64,000 bases of DNA from CAVYGN01 sp963796325 (GCA_963796325.1 CAWCLF010000002.1:10928-74927); one strand, 5' to 3'. Positions 47,106-56,803 are shown, counted from the stretch's first letter. Notes: generated by a model from the letters alone, not told the origin. Numbers and translations: made by a program.

Positions 47106-47963
47106 ATGCATTTAATACAGGCTGTAGTGCTCGGTATTATCCAGGGTCTTACTGAGTTCATACCTATTTCCAGTTCAGCGCACCTGATAGTGTTTCCATG
47201 GATTTTTAACTGGAACGACCCGGTTTTGGACAGCCTTGTATTCGATATAGCCCTTCACATGGGCACCCTTATCGCTCTGTGCATCTTTTTTGCAAAAGAC
47301 TGGGCCGCCCTTATCAGGGCGGGGTTCGCCAGTATAATTGAAAGAAAAATAGCCGGCGATTTCAACCGTAAAATGGCCTGGTTCATCGTTATCGGCAGCA
47401 TCCCGGGAGGAATCATAGGATTTCTTTTCGAGAAGAGGATAGATAAATTGTTTCACTCAATACCCATAAATCCGAAAGCAATGTTAGTCATGGCTCTGGT
47501 TGTCGCAGGGGCGGGACTGCTTCTTCTGGCCGCTGATGTTTTTGCAAAACATACAAGGAATATTGATAAGATTAAATTCTCTGATGCGATCCTTATCGGG
47601 CTTGCCCAGTCTCTGGCGATCTTCCCCGGCGTTTCCAGATCGGGGTCTACGATAACAGCCGGACTGGCGCTCGGGATTTCCAGGGAAAGTGCAGCCCGTT
47701 TTTCATTCCTTCTTTCAGCTCCTATTATCGCAGGGGCCGGCCTTAAAAGTATTTTCGACCTTTTAAAACAAACAAAAGTCAATCCCCTGACCAGGGAGGA
47801 TATGGCCATGTTCGCCGCAGGTTTTATAGCTGCTGCGGTCACCGGGTTTTTCTGCATAAAGATCCTTCTAAGGTTTCTGCAGAAGCATTCCACGCTGAGC
47901 TTTGTCATTTACAGGCTGGCATTCGCGCTCCTGATCGCAGTCACCGCCCTTGTGAGGATGTAA
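47106..47963 (+). CDS. uppP: undecaprenyl-diphosphatase
   Basis: Integral-membrane phosphatase (BacA/UppP family) that recycles undecaprenyl pyrophosphate to the monophosphate carrier of peptidoglycan and O-antigen precursors. 285 residues, usual length 265-285. The two catalytic blocks are GIIQGLTEFIPISSSAHL near the N-terminus (with the (E/Q)xxxE region) and the PGxSRSGSTIT motif as GVSRSGSTITAGL near residue 178. Seven to eight helices. ATG 47106 follows AGGAGG. It has its own promoter and is convergent with the EIIA gene. Confidence 0.96.
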   Translation: MHLIQAVVLGIIQGLTEFIPISSSAHLIVFPWIFNWNDPVLDSLVFDIALHMGTLIALCIFFAKDWAALIRAGFASIIERKIAGDFNRKMAWFIVIGSIPGGIIGFLFEKRIDKLFHSIPINPKAMLVMALVVAGAGLLLLAADVFAKHTRNIDKIKFSDAILIGLAQSLAIFPGVSRSGSTITAGLALGISRESAARFSFLLSAPIIAGAGLKSIFDLLKQTKVNPLTREDMAMFAAGFIAAAVTGFFCIKILLRFLQKHSTLSFVIYRLAFALLIAVTALVRM

Positions 47964-47979
47964 CTATTAAAGGATATCC

Positions 47980-48777
47980 TTATTTCGTGTTGAATTTTAT
48001 CGCGATGCAGGAAAGCCAGGTCCTGGCCCTTGGGTAATTGACCCTGGAAGTTACCATTACATGATAATCGTATAAATCAAAATCGCTGCTATTTTCAAAC
48101 ATTTTCAGGGCTTCGGCAGAAGTTTCAAATTTATCGATGATTTCCGGGTTTTCCGACATAATAAGGCATTTATCAGAGTCAAATATTAACATACTGAAAG
48201 CGGAATAATTTATTTCCGCCTTCCTTAATTCTTCCACCGGTTTGACAGCCCCGATTCCAACCGTCTTTTCCTCCAGCTTTATCATCCTGGCTTTTGAATC
48301 GGGTTTTGCTTTGTCGATGGCCAATTCTACCCAGTCAAGCAGCATATTCCTTACATCGGATATTTCTGTCAGACTGGAGAACATTTCGATCCCCGGGCTG
48401 GAACTTACAGCTTTGGCCAGGCCGGATACTTCTTTCAGGTATTCGTTCTTTTCCGAGTCAGGAATATAATACATTATTACCAGGTGCACTTTTTCCCCGT
48501 CCGAAGAACCGTAATCTATTCCTTGCGGCGACCAGCCGACTGCGCATAAAAGCTCGCCTTTTTGGGAAGTCCTCACATGGGGACAGGCGATACCCTTTCC
48601 AATACCGGAATTAAAATTTGCCTCTCTTTTCTGGACCTCGCCGACGAGATCCTGCCCGCTGCCTATGTCCGGGATCGCTTCGATCAGAACTCCAAGGTAC
48701 TGCAGGGCTTTATCTTTTTCGGCGGCAGGAAGTTCAACAAGCCTCCCTTCCTGCAGAGCATTCAATAAACTTTTCAT
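47980..48777 (-). CDS. PTS EIIA (fructose/Ntr-type) protein with extra C-terminal domain
   Basis: Phosphorelay protein: residues about 1-150 form a PTS EIIA type-2 (PtsN-like) domain with the phospho-acceptor His in IACPHVRTS (about residue 66-68 of that stretch), while the last 110 residues are an additional domain of unknown fold, so at 265 residues it is longer than PtsN (about 150). No EIIB, EIIC, HPr or EI is encoded nearby, which points to a regulatory role. It starts inside the mgtA stop codon (ATGA overlap), so mgtA and this gene are translated as a pair; EIIA-Ntr is known to control potassium and other cation systems. Confidence 0.82.
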   Translation of the reverse strand: MKSLLNALQEGRLVELPAAEKDKALQYLGVLIEAIPDIGSGQDLVGEVQKREANFNSGIGKGIACPHVRTSQKGELLCAVGWSPQGIDYGSSDGEKVHLVIMYYIPDSEKNEYLKEVSGLAKAVSSSPGIEMFSSLTEISDVRNMLLDWVELAIDKAKPDSKARMIKLEEKTVGIGAVKPVEELRKAEINYSAFSMLIFDSDKCLIMSENPEIIDKFETSAEALKMFENSSDFDLYDYHVMVTSRVNYPRARTWLSCIAIKFNTK

Positions 48778-51419
48778 ACTTTAGCTCCAAATCTTTTATT
48801 AAACCATGTTTTTACAGTCTGAACAATAACCGCATAACAAACCATAAATCCTGCAATCCAGAGCCAGAAAACCGCCGGCAGCGGTACAAGACCGAAGACG
48901 GATGCGACCGGAGAATACGGCAGGTATATCCCTGCAGCGACAACAAGCAGCGTCGTAACGGCAAGAGGAACGCTGGCACGCGACTGGATGAACGGGATCT
49001 TGTTTGTCCTGATAAAATGCACGACGAGGGTCTGTGTGATAATCGATTCCACGAACCATCCGCTGTGAAAGAGTTTCTCGTAAAACGGCTTCATACCCGG
49101 GTCCGTGGAAGGATTCGAAAATAAAATACAGTTGAAGAAAAACAGCATCAGGATAAATGTGGCGTAATCGAAGATCGAGCTTGTCGGTCCGACAAAGAGC
49201 ATGAACTTGCTGATGAAACTGATGTCCCATTTTTGAGGCTTATTTACAAATTCCTCGTCAACGCTGTCCAGGGGAATGCCTGTTTGGGAAATATCGTACA
49301 TGAAATTATTTGTAAGGATCTGGATCGGGGCCATCGGCAGGAAAGGAAGGAAGTAACTCGATCCAACCATACTGAACATATTGCCGAAATTCGAACTGGC
49401 GCCCATCTTTATATATTTAAGTATATTGGCAAAAACTTTCCTGCCCTCTTTTATTCCCTCTTCAAGGACCATCAGGCTCTTTTCGAGCAGAATTATATCG
49501 GCGGATTCCTTTGCAATATCTACAGCCGAATCTACTGAAATACCGACATCTGCGGCCTTCATTGCAGTGGCATCGTTAATGCCGTCTCCCATGAAGCCGA
49601 CAATGTTATTATTTTCACGAAGAACTTTGATGATTTTCTCTTTTTGCGCAGGAGTGAGCCTGGCAAAAACATTACCTTCGGCGGCGGCTTTTTTAAAATC
49701 GTTTTCATCCATTCCGGCAAGCTGCCGGCCTGTCATAACCAGGTTTACCTTAAGCCCTACATCAGCACAAACTTTCCTGGTTACCAGTTCATTGTCGCCG
49801 GTCAGTATCTTGACTTCCACGCCTGCATTTGACAGGCCTTCAATGGCCTTTGCCGCAGAGTCTTTCGGGGGATCGAAAAAGGCGACATAGCCGAGAAGTA
49901 TCATATCTTTTTCATCAGAAGCCGAAAAGGATTCCCTGTTTTTAGGAAATTCCCTGTAGGCGATAGCAAGAACCCTGTAGCCGTCCATCGACAGCTGCTG
50001 GTATTCCTCGAAAAGGTCGTTTTTGACCATTTCGATAAGGGGGTATATATCATCGTCTACCTGGTACTGGCTGCAGACATTGTAAACATCCTCGACAGCC
50101 CCCTTGCAGATAAGAACATTGTTATTCTCCCATTCTATGATTACCGACATTCTCTTCCTGATAAAATCGAAAGGTATCTCGTCGACTTTTCTGGCGCTTC
50201 TTTCAACATCCAGGTCTTCGTGCGCCAGGATCGCTCTGTCCATAAGGTTTCGAAGGCCTGTCTGGTAATAGCTGTTCATATACGCATAGATCAATACATC
50301 AGGACTCTTCCTGTTGGTAATATCCACGTATTTTTCAAGAATAATATTATCCTGCGTAAGAGTTCCCGTTTTATCCGTGCACAGAATATTCATTGCGCCG
50401 AAATTCTGTATGGCTTTAAGCTTTTTTATTATAACCTTCTTTTTCGACATGGCGATAGCGCCCTTCGCAAGACATACCGTTACAACCATCGGCAGCATTT
50501 CAGGAGTGAGACCTACTGCGATCGAAAGACCGAATAAAAAGGCGTCTTTCCAGTTATGTTTGGTCAGCCCTACTATCAAAAACACAGCGCTTACCATTAC
50601 AACCATAAAGCGTATCATCAGCCATACGAATTTTCTGACTCCCCTGTCGAATCCGGTAACACCCTTTTCACCTGCAAGCGTCCCGGATATTTCTCCAAGC
50701 ATTGTTTTCGATCCTGTATTGATTACAACAGCTTTTGCAGTACCGCTTACAACATTCGACCCCTGGAAACATGCGTTGGTCAGTTCCAATGCTTCCCTTA
50801 CTTCTGAAGATTGCTTCGACGAAAATTTTTCAACAGGCATCGACTCGCCTGTAAGGACCGACTGGCTTAAAAAAAAGTCCTTCGCGGAAATGACCCTGAC
50901 ATCCGCGGGGATTATCGATCCTGCGTTCAGAATCACTATATCGCCGGGTGCAAGATCGGTAATGGGAATTTCCGCTTCATGCCCTCCCCGCAGGACATTG
51001 ACGTTTGTTTGGATGAGTTTTATAAGCTTTTCTGCAGCCCTGCCCGAACGGCTTTCCTGGAAATATGCCAGGAATACGCTGATAATAATCATTCCTGCCA
51101 CAATAAATGCACTGGGATCGCCGGGGTCGCTGGTAAGGTACATTGCGGCGCATATGACAACTAACTGAATAACAAGGGGATCCTTGAACCTCTCGAGTAT
51201 ATCAATGAACACATTTTTCTTTTTTTCTTTGACGAATATGTTTCTGCCGAATTCCTTATAGCGGTTCTCAACTTCTTCATTTGTCAGGCCCAGTACCCTG
51301 CTGTCCATTTTTTTTAATGCTTCTTCCTCGGGACAGAGGGATAACTCGATCAGTTTTTTTGTATTGTCAGATGTCTTTGTACCGGCAGAACCTTTCCTGA
51401 TAGATTTTCTCCCATTCAT
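48774..51419 (-). CDS. mgtA: Mg2+-importing P-type ATPase
   Basis: Type IIIB P-type ATPase importing Mg2+ across the inner membrane. 881 residues. TDKTGTLTQ carries the phosphorylated Asp (near residue 355); ILTGDN, MGDGINDATAMKAADVG and IAKESADIILLEKSLMVL are the hinge and nucleotide-domain motifs, the last being characteristic of the MgtA/MgtB subfamily. Membrane helices flank them with an acidic cytosolic N-terminus. The start is ATG 51419, with GGGG 6-7 bases upstream; an in-frame TTG four codons earlier is less likely. It lies 15 bases after glyA and overlaps the EIIA gene. Confidence 0.95.
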   Translation of the reverse strand: MNGRKSIRKGSAGTKTSDNTKKLIELSLCPEEEALKKMDSRVLGLTNEEVENRYKEFGRNIFVKEKKKNVFIDILERFKDPLVIQLVVICAAMYLTSDPGDPSAFIVAGMIIISVFLAYFQESRSGRAAEKLIKLIQTNVNVLRGGHEAEIPITDLAPGDIVILNAGSIIPADVRVISAKDFFLSQSVLTGESMPVEKFSSKQSSEVREALELTNACFQGSNVVSGTAKAVVINTGSKTMLGEISGTLAGEKGVTGFDRGVRKFVWLMIRFMVVMVSAVFLIVGLTKHNWKDAFLFGLSIAVGLTPEMLPMVVTVCLAKGAIAMSKKKVIIKKLKAIQNFGAMNILCTDKTGTLTQDNIILEKYVDITNRKSPDVLIYAYMNSYYQTGLRNLMDRAILAHEDLDVERSARKVDEIPFDFIRKRMSVIIEWENNNVLICKGAVEDVYNVCSQYQVDDDIYPLIEMVKNDLFEEYQQLSMDGYRVLAIAYREFPKNRESFSASDEKDMILLGYVAFFDPPKDSAAKAIEGLSNAGVEVKILTGDNELVTRKVCADVGLKVNLVMTGRQLAGMDENDFKKAAAEGNVFARLTPAQKEKIIKVLRENNNIVGFMGDGINDATAMKAADVGISVDSAVDIAKESADIILLEKSLMVLEEGIKEGRKVFANILKYIKMGASSNFGNMFSMVGSSYFLPFLPMAPIQILTNNFMYDISQTGIPLDSVDEEFVNKPQKWDISFISKFMLFVGPTSSIFDYATFILMLFFFNCILFSNPSTDPGMKPFYEKLFHSGWFVESIITQTLVVHFIRTNKIPFIQSRASVPLAVTTLLVVAAGIYLPYSPVASVFGLVPLPAVFWLWIAGFMVCYAVIVQTVKTWFNKRFGAKV

Positions 51420-51434
51420 TCTTAACCCCAAAAT

Positions 51435-52709
51435 TTATTCGCAATGCTTTACAAGCCCCGGTACAGGGAATTTCAGGCATAGTTCTTCAACCTCTTTTTT
51501 TATTCTCTTCAGAATTCCCTGGTCATCATGATTTCCCAGGGCGCCGGCAATCCAGTAACCGATCTGTACCATCTCGCTTTCCTTCATTCCCCTTGTTGTG
51601 GCAGCCGGCGTTCCAAGCCTTATACCGCTCGGCCTGAGCGGAGGATTTTTATCGTCAGGAATAACCTGTTTATTCGTGGTTATCGAAACACTGTCCAGCA
51701 CCTCTTCAGCCTTCCTGCCGTCAATAGAATGGCTTTTAACGGTGTCTGCAACCATCATGTGATTGTCGGTCCCGCCGGTAACCAGGCTCATGCCGTTTTC
51801 TAAAAGCGATAAAGACAGCGCCTTCGCATTTTTAAGAACATTCTCCGCATATATCCTGAATTCCGGCTGCAGAGCCTTGCCGAGCGTAACCGCGATGGCG
51901 GCTATTGTATGCATATGCGGCCCGCCCTGTAATCCCGGGAAGACGGATTTATCTATCAGCGAAGCATATTTTTCCCTGCACATTATTATAGCCCCCCTGG
52001 GTCCCCTCAGGCTTTTATGAGTCGTAGTCGTAACAACATCAAAACCGTAGTCGAAGGGATTTTTCATTACGCCGCCGGCAATCAGGCCTCCGATATGAGC
52101 GACATCGGCCATGGTCACAGCGCCGACTTCATCGGCTATTTTCTTGAAATCTTCATAGTTGTAATCCCTGGGATAACTCGTATAACCGCACAGGACTATT
52201 TTCGGTTTGTGTTTCTTTGCCAGCTTCATGAGCTCCGGGAAGTCTATCTTTCCCGAATTGCCGGGATCTGTTTTATAACGTATAAAATTGAAGAGTCTGC
52301 CCATATGCGAGACCGGCGCGCCATGCGTCAAATGCCCTCCATGGGAAAGATCCATTCCAAGCACCGTATCCCCAGGTTTGAGGAATGCCAGGTAAACAGC
52401 CTGGTTCATCGGAGATCCGGATAAGGCCTGTACATTGGCATGCTCGCATCTGAAAACCTTTTTTGCCCTTTCCACTGCCACTTTCTCTATGTAATCCGTA
52501 AATTCCTGTCCTCCGTAATATCTCCTGCCCGGATAGCCTTCAGAGTATTTATTAGTAAAAACACTGCCGTTGGCTGCCAGTACCTCCGGATACGTATAAT
52601 TTTCCGAAGGTATAAGTTCAATACCCTTCTTTTCCCGTTCTTCTTCGCCAAGTATCGCATCAAAAATTTCAGGATCATTCTTCTTTAAAAGATTCCAGTT
52701 TTCATCCAT
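51435..52709 (-). CDS. glyA: serine hydroxymethyltransferase
   Basis: PLP-dependent cytosolic enzyme that converts serine plus tetrahydrofolate to glycine plus 5,10-methylene-THF, the one-carbon donor for the ThyX in this window and for purines. 424 residues, family length. The PLP lysine is in TTTTHKSLRGPRG (near residue 232), and PSENYTYPEVLAANGS, YGGQEFTD and LSHGGHLTHG are the N-terminal signatures. ATG 52709 follows GAGAGG. It leads a glyA-mgtA-EIIA transcription unit, an uncommon arrangement. Confidence 0.97.
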   Translation of the reverse strand: MDENWNLLKKNDPEIFDAILGEEEREKKGIELIPSENYTYPEVLAANGSVFTNKYSEGYPGRRYYGGQEFTDYIEKVAVERAKKVFRCEHANVQALSGSPMNQAVYLAFLKPGDTVLGMDLSHGGHLTHGAPVSHMGRLFNFIRYKTDPGNSGKIDFPELMKLAKKHKPKIVLCGYTSYPRDYNYEDFKKIADEVGAVTMADVAHIGGLIAGGVMKNPFDYGFDVVTTTTHKSLRGPRGAIIMCREKYASLIDKSVFPGLQGGPHMHTIAAIAVTLGKALQPEFRIYAENVLKNAKALSLSLLENGMSLVTGGTDNHMMVADTVKSHSIDGRKAEEVLDSVSITTNKQVIPDDKNPPLRPSGIRLGTPAATTRGMKESEMVQIGYWIAGALGNHDDQGILKRIKKEVEELCLKFPVPGLVKHCE

Positions 52710-52914
52710 TATTTTCCTCTCTCAAATAAGATCTAAGGATCAACAGGTTCCAATACTTCAGAATATAAGAGACGATTTTATTTTAATACAAGAGTTTTAT
52801 AATATCAAAATATGCATATTCCTTTATTGGATTCTTTTACTGAAAACTGCGGATTAATAATGTTTCTTTTCATTTTTCAGCCCTTATGATAAAATAACAG
52901 ATCAGGAATATCAT

Positions 52915-53427
52915 ATGAATAATAATACAGGTATAAAAAGGGCGGTATACCCCGGAACTTTCGATCCGCCCACAAACGGCCATAAAGATATTGCTTTAAG
53001 GGCCTCCAATTTATTCGACGAAACAGTCATAGCCGTAGCGGACAACTATGCAAAGGATATACTGTTTACAGTCGATGAAAGGCTTTCTATGCTTAAAGAG
53101 ATTTTCAAAGACCGCAATAATATCATAGTCAAAAGCTTTACAGGCCTTTTAATCGATTTTGTCAAGAAAGAAAATGCCAAGGCAGTTGTCAGAGGCCTTC
53201 GCGCCATATCGGATTTCGAATACGAACTCCAGCTGGCTTCGCTCAATTCGCATCTCGATAAATCGGTTGAGACCGTCTTCTTCATGGCAAGCGACGAGAA
53301 TCTGTTCGTCAGTTCTTCAATGATAAAGGAAATAACACAATTGGGAGGGGATATCTCTCAGAAGGTCCATCCGTACGTCTGGAATAAATTGAAGGAAAAA
53401 TTCAACAGCATCGATAAAAAGTTATAA
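52915..53427 (+). CDS. coaD: phosphopantetheine adenylyltransferase
   Basis: Catalyses the penultimate coenzyme A step, phosphopantetheine plus ATP to dephospho-CoA. 170 residues. YPGTFDPPTNGHKDIALR near the N-terminus has the (T/H)xGH nucleotidyltransferase motif as NGHKD, RGLRAISDFEYE carries the substrate-binding Arg region and SSSMIKEI corresponds to the ISSTxxR motif. The family is about 160 residues; the first few codons here add a short N-terminal tail. AGGA lies about 10 bases before ATG 52915. It precedes pta with 22 bases between. Confidence 0.96.
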   Translation: MNNNTGIKRAVYPGTFDPPTNGHKDIALRASNLFDETVIAVADNYAKDILFTVDERLSMLKEIFKDRNNIIVKSFTGLLIDFVKKENAKAVVRGLRAISDFEYELQLASLNSHLDKSVETVFFMASDENLFVSSSMIKEITQLGGDISQKVHPYVWNKLKEKFNSIDKKL

Positions 53428-53449
53428 GAGCAAAGGGAGAGAGGTTTAT

Positions 53450-54448
53450 ATGCTTAATTTCAGGGGGAAAATTTTAGATACGGTCAAATCGCAGCCAAGG
53501 CGCCTGGTTTTGCCCGAAGGGGAAGACAGGCGTGTTTTAAAAGCTGCCGAAATGATAATAAGGGAAAAATTCACAAGCGAGCTTATTGTTCTCGGTAAAC
53601 CGCAGGAAATGGAGGTCACGGCCCGCAAGGAGGGCATTAATCTGGCCGGGATCACTCTCATTGATCCCGCAGCCTCTCCCAGGCTCGCAGAATATACCAA
53701 TAATCTGTATGAATCGCGGAAAAGCAAGGGAATGACTGAAGAAGAAGCCGACAAGTTAATGAAGGATGTCGTTTACCATGGAGCAATGATGCTTCATACA
53801 GGAGAAGTGGACGCCATGGTATCAGGAAGCCTGACACCGACAGCGAAAACTGTCAAGGCTTCACTTATCATAGTCAAGCCCAGGGACGGCATTAAAACCG
53901 TATCCGGCAGTTTTGTCATGGTAGTTCCCGATTGCCAGTACGGGTATGACGGGGCATTCATCTATGCCGACAGCGGCGTAGTTCCCGAGCCGACAAGCGA
54001 TCAGCTTGCCGACATCGCCATTTCGAGCGCAGAAACATGCAGAAAGCTCCTCAATACTGATCCGGTCGTTGCCCTATTATCATTTTCAACCCTGGGCAGC
54101 GCTGATTCGCCTTCGGTCCTGAAAGTAAGGGAAGCGGTAAATATATTATGGGAAAGAAAACCCGATTTCCTGTTCGACGGCGAAATGCAGTTCGATGCGG
54201 CGGTCGATGCCGTTGTTGCAAAGCTGAAAGCGCCGAATTCCAAGGTGGCCGGGAAAGCGAACGTAATGATTTTCCCGGATCTGAACGGCGGAAATATAGG
54301 ATATAAAATAACCCAGAGGCTTTCAAAGGCGGATGCTTACGGCCCTCTTCTTCAGGGGCTGTCAAAACCCGTCAACGACCTTTCCCGGGGAGCAACTCCG
54401 GAAGATATAATGATTGTGTCAGCTATAACAGTTGCCCAATCCCTTTAA
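53450..54448 (+). CDS. pta: phosphate acetyltransferase
   Basis: Interconverts acetyl-CoA and acetyl phosphate (Pta), a 332-residue protein of the single-domain PTA_PTB type. Recognised from LVLPEGEDRRVLKAAEMI, GITLIDPA, MVSGSLTPTAKTVKAS, YADSGVVPEPTSDQLADIAISSAETCRKLL (interrupted here at 20 residues) and the C-terminal PDLNGGNIGYKITQRL. It lacks the N-terminal regulatory domains of enterobacterial Pta. ATG 53450 follows GAGAGG. No acetate kinase is adjacent. The ADP-forming route to acetate in fermentation is a plausible use, but ackA would have to be elsewhere. Confidence 0.96.
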   Translation: MLNFRGKILDTVKSQPRRLVLPEGEDRRVLKAAEMIIREKFTSELIVLGKPQEMEVTARKEGINLAGITLIDPAASPRLAEYTNNLYESRKSKGMTEEEADKLMKDVVYHGAMMLHTGEVDAMVSGSLTPTAKTVKASLIIVKPRDGIKTVSGSFVMVVPDCQYGYDGAFIYADSGVVPEPTSDQLADIAISSAETCRKLLNTDPVVALLSFSTLGSADSPSVLKVREAVNILWERKPDFLFDGEMQFDAAVDAVVAKLKAPNSKVAGKANVMIFPDLNGGNIGYKITQRLSKADAYGPLLQGLSKPVNDLSRGATPEDIMIVSAITVAQSL

Positions 54449-54513
54449 ATCAGGGGCATTACCCTTCAGGTACAAGTTGAATATATGTTAACTATAGATT
54501 CGGGAGGATCAAA

Positions 54514-55437
54514 ATGGAAACAGTTGCCAGTTACTCATGGCTGTATTGGCTATTGGGTATCGTCGTCGTCATACTATTCTTTTCAGGCATCAGGATTGTA
54601 AGACCCACTCACAGGGGGCTCATCGAACGTTTCGGAAAATACGCCAGGTTTGCGAATCCTGGCTTTCACTGGATATTTCCGGTCATTGAACAGATGTACC
54701 AGATCAATATAACAGAGCAGATGGTAAATGCCGAACCGCAGGAGATCATAACCAACGACAACCTGAACGCGAAAGTCGACGCCCAGGTCTATTTCAAAGT
54801 CAGGCAGGATGAGGAAAGCGTTAAAAGATCGCAGTATAATGTTTTCAACTACCAGCTCCAGATCGTCAATCTTGCAAGGACAACCCTGAGAAATATTATC
54901 GGCACAATGACCCTGAAATCGGCCAACAGCGAACGATCGAGGATCAATTCCGACCTTTTGAAAACCCTTCTTAACGAGACTTCAAGCTGGGGCCTCGATA
55001 TTGTAAGGACCGAGCTTAAGGAAATCGATCCGCCCAAGGACGTCCAGGAAACCATGAACAAGGTCGTAAAGGCTGAAAACGAGAAGATAGCGGCTGTCGA
55101 TTTCGCCACCGCCACCGAAACTGCCGCCGACGGCCAGAAAAGGGCCGAAATAAAAAAAGCCGAAGGCATCAGGCAGGCCGAAATACTCAAGGCTGAAGGA
55201 GAAGCTCAGGCAATCAAACTTGTCAACGAAGCCGCCGAACAGTATTTCATAGGAAACGCGCAGATCCTGAGAAGAATACAGATGGTCGAGGAAGCTCTCA
55301 AGTCAAACTCCAAGATCGTTGTTCCTTCAGGGTCTGAACTTGTCAATGTCCTCGGCGAAATGGCAGGTGTGCTGCCTCTTCCTTCAAAGTCCGCTCCTGC
55401 CGTCGAGTTTCATGACATACACAGGGAGAAAAAATGA
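54514..55437 (+). CDS. SPFH/band-7 (stomatin-prohibitin-like) membrane protein
   Basis: A 307-residue inner-membrane protein: N-terminal helix about 10-26, SPFH domain about 30-190 (RPTHRGLIERFGKYARFANPG, with the typical GLIERFG start), then a coiled-coil-rich segment (about 190-250, repeated AEGIRQAEILKAEGEAQ). Such proteins assemble membrane microdomain scaffolds and often accompany membrane proteases (NfeD-type), none of which is adjacent. ATG 54514 follows GGGAGG. The gene stands alone. Confidence 0.92.
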   Translation: METVASYSWLYWLLGIVVVILFFSGIRIVRPTHRGLIERFGKYARFANPGFHWIFPVIEQMYQINITEQMVNAEPQEIITNDNLNAKVDAQVYFKVRQDEESVKRSQYNVFNYQLQIVNLARTTLRNIIGTMTLKSANSERSRINSDLLKTLLNETSSWGLDIVRTELKEIDPPKDVQETMNKVVKAENEKIAAVDFATATETAADGQKRAEIKKAEGIRQAEILKAEGEAQAIKLVNEAAEQYFIGNAQILRRIQMVEEALKSNSKIVVPSGSELVNVLGEMAGVLPLPSKSAPAVEFHDIHREKK

Positions 55438-55553
55438 TCATTGTTCATTAATTCAGGCGCGACTTTTTTTCAACCTGGACTTCGGCTTTAAAAGGATGCT
55501 TTCCCCTGCCCTCCTTGCCGGCAATGTTTCGGCCCATTCATATACTGCCGGCA

Positions 55554-55718
55554 TCCGACGGCCAGGGGCATCATACCGAATATGATCGCAAAACCGGTCA
55601 TAAGTATCGGGCACAGCCTTATAGGCCCTGCGATTAACAGGGCCTCCCTTATCGGCTTTCCCTCGATGAGCAGGATCTTGACTGCCAGGCCCATTAAATA
55701 TTGAAAAGATTCTGTCAA
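55554..55718 (-). pseudogene. remnant of an RND efflux transporter
   Basis: A 55-residue stretch in the gap 55438-55803 reads EGKPIREALLIAGPIRLCPILMTGF and AIIFGMMPLAVG, the TM11-TM12 segment of RND (HAE-1, AcrB-like) pumps. Neither upstream nor downstream sequence continues the protein, so this is the leftover of a gene of about 3 kb. The rest of the gap (55438-55553, 55719-55803) has no gene I can see; a TAATTAATG-type region precedes metA. Confidence 0.75.
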
Positions 55719-55803
55719 CTTTCTTTAAATCTTCTGAATTGCCAGAAATCGTTCGTCATTTTATAATTAATGCCTGATAATATATCGGAATAAAGAGGTA
55801 AAA

Positions 55804-56739
55804 ATGCCTATAAATGTCCCCGACAGATTACCGGCCATTGAAATTCTTAAAGAAGAAAATATCTTTGTCATGGATGAATCCAAGGCAATTCACCAGGATA
55901 TCAGGCCGCTTAAAATCGCAATTCTTAACCTTATGCCTGTTAAAGAAACAACGGAAACACAGCTTCTGCGGATGCTTTCCAACAGTCCCCTCCAGATCGA
56001 GATCGAGCTCATCAATATAGCAAGCCATGTAAGTAAAAATACCCAGGATAAGCATCTGAAAGCGTTTTACAAGAGTTATCATCACATCAGGAATGAATAT
56101 TTCGACGGTATGATAATCACGGGAGCCCCGATCGAGCACTTGAATTTTGAGGAAGTGGATTACTGGGATGAAATCAGAGAGATTATGGACTGGACAACAC
56201 ACCATGTGACATCGACGCTTTTTATATGTTGGGCGGCACAGGCCGGGCTTTACCATTTTTACAATATACCCAAATACCCGCTTAAAGAAAAAATGTTCGG
56301 CATCTTCAAACACCGGGTTTTAAGTCCGAAACTTCCGCTGGTAAGAGGCTTTGACGATTATTTCATGGCGCCGCATTCCAGGAATTCCGAGGTCAGACGT
56401 TCCGATATTGAAAAGATACGGAATCTTGAAATTGTCGCTGAATCGGATGAAGCAGGCGTTCACCTGGTCATGCAGAAAGACGGACGCAGAATTTTCGTGA
56501 CAGGGCATTTCGAATATGAATCGGCAACCCTTCAATCCGAGTATATAAGGGATTTAAATAAGGGCCTCTTTATTGATCCGCCGAAAAACTATTTCAGGGA
56601 TAACAACCCGTCTAACGAACCCCTGGTCAGCTGGCGCAGCCATGGGAACCTCTTCTATTCGAACTGGCTTAACTATTATGTTTACCAGAATACGCCTTAC
56701 AGGATAGAAGAGATAGATTATAAAAAGGTAACTTTGTGA
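55804..56739 (+). CDS. metA: homoserine O-acetyltransferase (MetA family)
   Basis: Acylates homoserine, the committed step of methionine synthesis, through a Cys142-His-Glu triad. 311 residues, family length. NLMPVKETTETQLLR is the signature start; CWAAQAG holds the catalytic Cys142. Position 111 is Glu (TGAPIEHL), the residue associated with acetyl-CoA use, whereas Gly there goes with succinyl-CoA, so the product is probably O-acetylhomoserine in spite of the MetA name. ATG 55804 follows AGAGG. No SAM riboswitch fold is seen upstream; metY or similar is not in the window. Confidence 0.94.
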   Translation: MPINVPDRLPAIEILKEENIFVMDESKAIHQDIRPLKIAILNLMPVKETTETQLLRMLSNSPLQIEIELINIASHVSKNTQDKHLKAFYKSYHHIRNEYFDGMIITGAPIEHLNFEEVDYWDEIREIMDWTTHHVTSTLFICWAAQAGLYHFYNIPKYPLKEKMFGIFKHRVLSPKLPLVRGFDDYFMAPHSRNSEVRRSDIEKIRNLEIVAESDEAGVHLVMQKDGRRIFVTGHFEYESATLQSEYIRDLNKGLFIDPPKNYFRDNNPSNEPLVSWRSHGNLFYSNWLNYYVYQNTPYRIEEIDYKKVTL

Positions 56740-56803
56740 ATATTTCTACGGATTAAATTTTCAATATCATGAATCAGATCCTCGGGGTTCTGAAAAATTA
56801 ATG

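Noticed and set aside
55720..55803. SAM or other methionine-related riboswitch before metA
   Set aside because: The 85-base leader shows no SAM-I type conserved core or terminator stem.
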